Source of the DNA: Cryptomeria japonica
Taxonomy: Eukaryota > Streptophyta > Pinopsida > Cupressales > Cupressaceae
Length of the DNA stretch: 64,000 nt
Assembly: GCF_030272615.1 (NCBI RefSeq)
Contig: NC_081415.1
Location: forward strand, 269,003,425 to 269,067,424
Reading direction: 5' to 3'
Shown here: in pieces, positions 58,197 through 64,000 of the stretch
Layout of the letters: each line of letters opens with the position of its first letter
Numbering within the stretch: position 1 is the stretch's first letter
The notes under the pieces: generated by a model
What the model was told of the DNA's origin: nothing
Databases searched by the model: none
What the model saw: the letters and a program-made list of their open reading frames with translations, nothing else
Made by a program: the position numbers and the translations under genes

Positions 58197-60076
58197 TGAT
58201 TAAGGCAAAAGTAGGTTTTGAAGGGACCCGAAACCCTTTACAAACAGATTTTGAATGCATCTGGAACCCTCAAGCAAAAGTTGTCACAACTAAAGAAACA
58301 TGAAAGCACCAGACAACCAAGGACTAGAAGCCCTAAACATGGGTTTTGAAAGTAGGCTCCCACAACCTAAAACTAAAGCTGCATCAAAAGACAACTAACA
58401 GCCGGCCTAAGACCAGCCCCCACAATAACGAGGGTATTACAGGCACCCCCAGCCAGCACAGGGTTCTTCCAGCTCCCAACCGAGCTCTTGCCAAACCAAA
58501 ACCAACAATTGGCCAGGCTGGGCCCTTTAAAACGAATAGCATCCAGACTGCCCGTGGGTTTTACAAGGCCCCCACAATCTTTCGCAGACCCTACAAGGTC
58601 CAACAAACTAAGCATTAAGAAGAAAACAAAAACAGGGGGGTTTTGAAAGGCTCCCCTAACCTTCAAGTTGGGTTTTGCTATGGCTCCGAAAACCAATAGA
58701 ATGAAGCCACCAAACAAAAAGAATCTAATAGTCACTCCCCTTCCAGCAAAGCTCATTAACACCTCAATAGGACAGGGACCCACCTCTATAGGGGCTGAGA
58801 AGACGGATACCATCAGCAGAGAGAACATAAATTCAAACCACATAGCTTCAAACCTCAAGACAAAGTCCAGCCACCAAGATGCATCACCACAGCGCTTAGC
58901 TGGAACAGCAAACATGGGGTTTTTTCGGGCTCCCCCAGACCCCATGGGTTTTATCATGGCTTCATAACCATAAGAAGCCCAGACAAAACATGGTCCAGAA
59001 ATTGGGTACCAACATTCACCCACCAACAAATCCCATTCTCCAACGCAAAGCCAGACTTCGCCTCAAAAGGAGAACAGTTATCCCCAGCAAAATCCATCTT
59101 CACCTCTAAAGAAGACAAAGCCACCTCTATAAGGCAAGCCAAAGACAACCAAAGCTACAGGGAGAGGGCCAACCGAAAGATGAAACTTGCAAGACCACAG
59201 TTGGAGTAGAGAAGGTAACCCTTTAACAAGTAATCCACAAGGACCAAAAGAGATGGGAAGCTCTATCTAAGACCACAAACGGTCTTTGAAAAAATTAACC
59301 CGACCAAATCATCAACAAAGCCCCCTAACAAAGCAAAAACCCGTTCCCAGCACATCAAGAGATAAGCAATAAAGCTTAGGCCGAAGGGAAAAAGAACAAA
59401 ACCCTCAAAAAAGAGTCGATCTGCCATAGCAGCTCCATTGTCAGCAACACCGGGCACAGGAACTCCAGGTCTGCCATTAGGAACAGCAGCAATACACTCC
59501 AAAAGAGCTCACACCCAACCTCCACCGTCTCTTTCGCCACCCCTACCACAGATTGAGCGGAGGGGCCCAGAAAAAAATGGGGAAAAGAGGGCCCCGAAGC
59601 TAGAAACATATGATCCGATGCTCAAAATGATCCCCAAAAGCAACATCACCATCCTTCACCATCATACACTCGCCGTCCTTACTGACCCGAACAAGCTAGC
59701 GCCGAACCTCACATGCAACTGTGAGTGAGAAAGGGAAAGAGATGAGCCCCAACACACAGGGTGGAAGGAGCGAAGCAGCATCACCAAGCATCCGCCGAGC
59801 CCAAAAGGACGCCGCACCCACTGCAGCCGAGAGCACCACCACATCGCCGTCCGCCTCATCCTCCTCCCCCTTGTCTGCATCCTTTGTCGAGGAAACCCTA
59901 CCTCCGGAAGACTTCCTGCTCCTCGTCATTCTCAATTAATCTATGTTTGTTGTTAATGTTAATATTTACTCTTTTACAGTATAAGCTCAGTTGTAATAGT
60001 AGATTTAGTTGTGTGTCAGATCCGAATTTTCAGGTATCCATGCTATGTGACTGGCATGGTCTTCCTGTTATGCAGT
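58197..60076 (-). mobile_element. LINE-like retroposon with 19-bp TSD
   Basis: A 19-bp direct repeat ACGGTAAACAGATTTGTTT flanks the segment (58178-58196 and 60077-60095). On the minus strand the 3' end is TTAATCAAAAAC, a short A-rich tail. The 5' part has a Gly/Asp/Ser-rich frame from about 59935 (MTRSRKSSGGRVSSTKDAD) soon broken by stops. The 3' 0.7 kb holds a 218-codon frame (59029-58373) with recurring GGGAGCC and AAAACCC phrases that looks like LINE 3' UTR sequence rather than protein. No RT motif was found, so the copy is internally deleted or is a chimeric retroposon. The TSD is strong; the family is inferred. Confidence 0.5.
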
Positions 60077-60095
60077 ACGGTAAACAGATTTGTTT

Positions 60096-60675
60096 AGCAT
60101 GCATAAATTTTTATTTTGAGGGCTGTCTATAATGCTAGATGCTAAGTATTTTGAAATAGCAATTTTAATGGAGATGTGAATGGAAACTGTAATAATGGGT
60201 ACTTGTATGTAATGGAGTGGTGGAGAAGAGAGGAAAACAGAGCGTAGCAGAGCATAGGGAGAGATTCACAGATGTTTTCTAGGAGTAGAAATCAGAGAGA
60301 GGAGTTTGGTAGTTCCACATCTCTTCTCAGCGATTGCTACCTTTTGTTAGCTTTTTCTCAAACCAATAAAGTGGTTAGTTCCTATCTTCAGATCTGTTCT
60401 CTTTTGTCTGAATTCTATCTCCATTCATTCACAAGTCATCTTGTAATAACTCTGGAACCATGCCCATATCATCCTTTTAATTAACTGCCTCTATCTATAA
60501 CACATCTAGGTTTGACCAATTTAGTGTGTTGGCCACCTGGTTGCCAACCAAATCTGGATCACTGGCATTATATCAAGTTTACTATTGTCTAGCAGTGGTG
60601 TGAGATCAAGCTACATAACCCACAGGTCCCACATTCTGCCCTGTGGTCACAGACTAAGTGACTACTCCCAAACGA
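60096..60675. other. Unassigned DNA
   Basis: No gene or defined repeat. GGTGTGAGATCAAG near 60597 loosely resembles a degenerate PBS, but no LTR pair was found. Confidence 0.35.
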
Positions 60676-60834
60676 ATGATGAAAGTTTTTCATCTGCTGC
60701 AAGAGGAGAATCAAGAGTTGAAGGATAAGATTCAATGTCTCAGAGATGAAAATCAAGAGTTGCAGAATGAACTCCATACAAAAGACAACATGCAAGCTTA
60801 TTATCTAGAATTATTAACAATATTCCAAAAATAA
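60676..60834 (+). CDS. Short ORF with a perfect leucine-zipper heptad
   Basis: A 52-codon frame starts MMKVFHLLQEENQELKDKI and ends at TAA 60832-60834. Leucines sit at residues 8, 15, 22 and 29, exactly seven apart, in a Glu/Lys/Gln-rich helix with Asn at 12 and 26, the pattern of a parallel coiled coil. It may be a gag remnant, an exon fragment or a real micropeptide. No promoter or splice evidence separates these. Confidence 0.3.
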   Translation: MMKVFHLLQEENQELKDKIQCLRDENQELQNELHTKDNMQAYYLELLTIFQK

Positions 60835-60954
60835 ACTTTAAGCAGATATACATAAGAAAATAACCTGTACCAACACCCATGAGCTTTTTAATCATAAAAA
60901 AATTGATTACATCAAATAATCTTTTAGCCTTTGATTCGCCCATCACTCTTTGTT

Positions 60955-61500
60955 TTGTTTTTTTGATCAGTCAAGTGAGGGTTAGGGCCCTCTTCGTTTA
61001 TTTTATATCAAAAAAGATAAAAGATTACAATTGAAGCCTTCCAGATTATGTCTATGAAGCATTGTTTCCACAGTGATACAAGTCAATCAGGGGGAAATAA
61101 TCTAGGCTATCTAAACTGCATATGGTCCCCAAATACCTATTCCAGATAGGCAAAAATTCTGCAAAATGCCCGTTTACAAACTTTACCCAACCCCCCATGA
61201 ACCAGACCATGAGCAACAGCTATTTCAAGTTTCAACAAATTATCAAAGTATTAAGACAGCCTAAGATTGGTACAAAGTTCATTGCCAAAAAAATTCCTCC
61301 ACACGCCATACCAGAGACTCTAGAAGATTCAGAGCAGCCCGCAGTGAGGCCCAAAAGACCCATCTTCCACTTTTACCAAAGCAGCCCTCCTTGTCAGGAA
61401 CTTTGCAGCTTTCTTGGTCTTTGCTATGTTAAAGCGCTCCTGCCTTGGTGAAGATTTTTCCACATGCAGGAGCTCTAGGATGTTATACTCGGGGCGGTAT
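60955..61500 (-). mobile_element. Possible LINE 3' end
   Basis: On the minus strand, text of the form TGATATAAAATAAACGAAGA then GGGCCCTAACCCTCAC and an A/C-rich tail near 60950-60965 resembles the 3' untranslated end of plant L1-type LINEs. Upstream frames (61122-61500) have stops and no clear RT motif. No TSD was found. Confidence 0.35.
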
Positions 61501-64000
61501 CACAAGTAACCAAACCTAACATGTAATATCCCTGCCAGATGTGAATGAAATTCTCAGTCATGAATAAACATGCAACGAAAAGTAATTGCCAGTTATACTA
61601 ATGAATGAAGGCCTAGTCATAAGGATCAGGAATAACTACAGAAAAACAGAGCACAGTCCTCAAAACATTGAATTTAATCATCACCACCAGCTGCCTATAT
61701 TAATAAAAGGAGCGATTTAGGAAACTGCGCCAATTAAGAAATCACATGAGATAATAACTAAGGCGATTAAAAGAAATAGGAGATAACAGTTAACACTTAA
61801 GGGAAAGTAGTGCTAGTTTCATACTAGCGATTTAGAATAACCATGGCTAGATTAAAAATTAATTAAATAAAAGGGCAGCATTTGCATGAGGAAAAAGTCG
61901 ACTCCTTCAAGGGCAGCATAAGAAAGGTTTTGACTTCTTCAAAAACAGGACATAAAGGGAAGGACATTCAATGATAGGAAGGCATCAAATGATCAAAAAA
62001 CAAGTATAAAAGGATTTAAGGAATCAGGAACTGAACTTAAGAGCAGAAATAAATATTTAATAGCAGCAAATAGATTAAAAGATAAATTCTGTGAATAGAG
62101 TAAATCATAGGCATATGTATATGTATGCGTTCATGCCATAGTGATACTTGCAGAAATGATTGATCTTTGTGAGTAATCTAAGCTTCTCTTCATTATAAAT
62201 ATGTGATAATAGATTCATATAATTATCCATTTTGAATTTAGAGAGACAAATTGCAAATAGGAAGGCTGGCCAGCCTTCTGAGTTCACGAGAGGTGAAGGA
62301 AGACCGGCCTTAGTACTCTTATCAAGTATGCCACCCCGAGTATGGAATGGACGACCAGCCTTACATGCTTGTGGGCCAGGAGGTGGAATGGAAGACTGGT
62401 CTTCCATGCTCTTGGGCCTGATCAAGGAGGACAACCAGCATCCAAGGTGGACTGAGGGATGTAAGGGTGACCCACCTTCCATGCTCTTGCAATACAAGGG
62501 TAACTGTAATGTCTTCTTTTGTAATGCCCTAGTTTTTGCCCAGATTATTTGACAAATGTTTCAAGGGCTGTATGCCTTAATCTGATACCTTATATCAGAA
62601 CTGCTCTTATTTGACGCTTCTTCTTTTGGACGGACTGCTGTTTTTTCCTGACTTTACTCAGATCTCAGAATTCTCATTTGTTACTCTTATCTCTGTTTAT
62701 TTATTTAATTCCTAGATGCTCAGGCTTTCTGATTTTCATTTCTTATTCTATTCCATGACATGCCATGCCCTCCCATTCCATTCTTTATTTCCCTTTTATA
62801 TTAACATGTCTGCATCTAAGGGAGGCGTGTCTTTGAATGAAGGTGACTCTAAGAGGGACGTGTCTCTTTTGACATATCACTTACTGCTTCTAACATAAGC
62901 TTAATTGCTGCTTCTATTTTTAATGTTTATGATAATTGCTGCTTATTATTTATTAAGTCCTCCTTGTCCTAATACAAGTGCTGCCTTTACTTATACCCTT
63001 CACTGCTTATTAATACTTATTGTGTGCCATTAATCTGGGTGTCAACAATAAGGTCAGCTAGATGGCCCAGTAGTGAAGTTGGCCTAGAACTTATTTTTTT
63101 GTATTTTATTTATTCTAAACCTCTTTATAGGTGATTACATCCAATAAGTTGGCCCTAGGCAAGCATATATTTAATTTAACTTGATTGCCAATTAGGCTGG
63201 CCAGCAGAGATAATGAATTCAGTCGGCCTTGCATTTATTAGCCGACTAGGTCAGATTATTTACTTATTTACTTCTTATTATTTCTTCTCTGGTCGGCTAG
63301 GGTATATTAGGGACAGATCTAGGGTTATTTATAGATGTAGTTTGTGACTCGGTTTTGGCAGAGACATGACGGTCCACCCTTCCCAAAATTGCTTGTCCTC
63401 AAGCAATAGTGGAATAATCATGGAGTCGTATTCGTAACCCACCTTTTGCTGCGCTACTCTGATATTTCATAACTTGTAGATTCAAATTAAGATAGATATG
63501 TTTTCTCCTTTGATTCAAATGTGGGTTATAACCAATAGTTGGAACTGGCAAGGATTAATTTACGACAAGTTTTCTCTCATCTTCTAGGGAAAAGGATCAA
63601 GGCCATCTTGTAATTGTATTAGGTTGGCCATATGTTTTTAAGTTGTATATCCTTGTGAGTCAAAGCGAGGGTGAGTCTTTCCATATATTAAGACGAGGAT
63701 TAGAAACATAACACACATTTATGACCTTAAATGCAATGTTCTTTCCTAAAAAATTCATAGTTCACTCTTGTTATTCTCATATTCTAGGTCAACCAAAAAC
63801 AGGAATCTTCAAGATGATAGGAATACATTTATAGTAATCATAGATATTCATGGAGTGGACATGCCAAATGTGGAGTATACACAAAAAAACACGAAGTATA
63901 CACATGCATACATGTGAATATATGTAGACACGAAGCATACACGAGAATACATGCATTGTTAGATCCCTTCTCTTTGACTAGAATGTATCCATAGATTTAC
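61501..64000. other. Unassigned, repeat-like DNA to the window end
   Basis: No supported gene. TGTAATATCCCTGCC at 61520 looks like an LTR start, but no partner is in the window. GGCC-containing phrases recur (GGCTGGCCAGCC, GTCGGCCTT, CGGCTAG) through 62260-63640. A perfect 18-bp palindrome lies at 62261-62278 and a hairpin with 8-bp arms at 63388-63407 (ATTGCTTG / CAAGCAAT). Short repeats around ACACGAAG and ATACATG close the window (63880-63955). Confidence 0.4.

Noticed and set aside
59998-60132. Exon-like phrase with Cys and His residues preceded by TTTTCAG
   Set aside because: Most of it lies inside the segment bounded by the 19-bp TSD on the opposite strand, and the Cys/His spacing matched no family I could name.
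1-64000. Plastid or mitochondrial DNA insertions
   Set aside because: No organellar gene sequence was recognised on either strand.

Overview
The window looks like nuclear DNA of a vascular plant with a large, repeat-rich genome. A gymnosperm (conifer) is the best guess, inferred from wall-to-wall old LTR retrotransposons, LTRs up to 3.9 kb, long AT-rich spacers and only one exon that looks like a host gene. No bacterial, organellar, rRNA or tRNA gene and no CRISPR array was seen. Most of the 64 kb can be assigned to individual elements with definable ends and target-site duplications (TSDs).

Layout. 1-7246: element A, a Ty3/Gypsy (Tat-like) element on the minus strand with gag-protease only and 1.2 kb LTRs; the window cuts its left (3') LTR. 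7326-7697: a complete 372-bp TRIM with a perfect TSD. 7698-9318: AT-rich spacer with small tandem duplications. 9319-21889: element B, a decayed Ty3/Gypsy chromovirus (Tekay/Del-like) on the plus strand with very large LTRs (3.83 and 3.88 kb). 21936-22071: a tRNA-derived SINE. 22599-23337: a probable solo LTR. 24957-43412: element C, an 18.5-kb Tat/Ogre-like element on the minus strand with a perfect TSD (GGTAA). It has gag, protease, a G-patch domain, RT, two RNase H domains and integrase. In opposite orientation, between integrase and the 3' LTR, it carries a plant-mobile-domain (PMD) gene with its own TATA box.

43413-46616 is host-like DNA holding the first exon of a nuclear gene for an organelle-targeted protein of the RanBP2-zinc-finger OZ/VAR3 type. 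46617-47813 is a solo LTR of the element A family, which independently confirms the LTR ends of A. 48954-57678: element D, a Ty1/Copia (SIRE-like) element on the minus strand with large LTRs and gag only. 58197-60076: a LINE-like insertion with a 19-bp TSD. 60077-64000: poorly defined DNA with a possible LINE 3' end and a short leucine-zipper ORF.

How the parts fit. Only element C encodes a full set of enzymes of its lineage, now broken by stops and frameshifts. A and D carry gag (A also a protease with an altered active site) but no RT or integrase, so they would need a partner element to move. The premature stops in A, B, C, D and in the antisense PMD gene are mostly TAG or TGA where CAG or CGA fits the context. 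This is the pattern expected from deamination of methylated cytosines at CHG and CG sites. The most unusual structure is element C: two converging transcription units, each carrying near its 5' end a cluster of a degenerate TAGCGCA motif in the same transcript-relative orientation.
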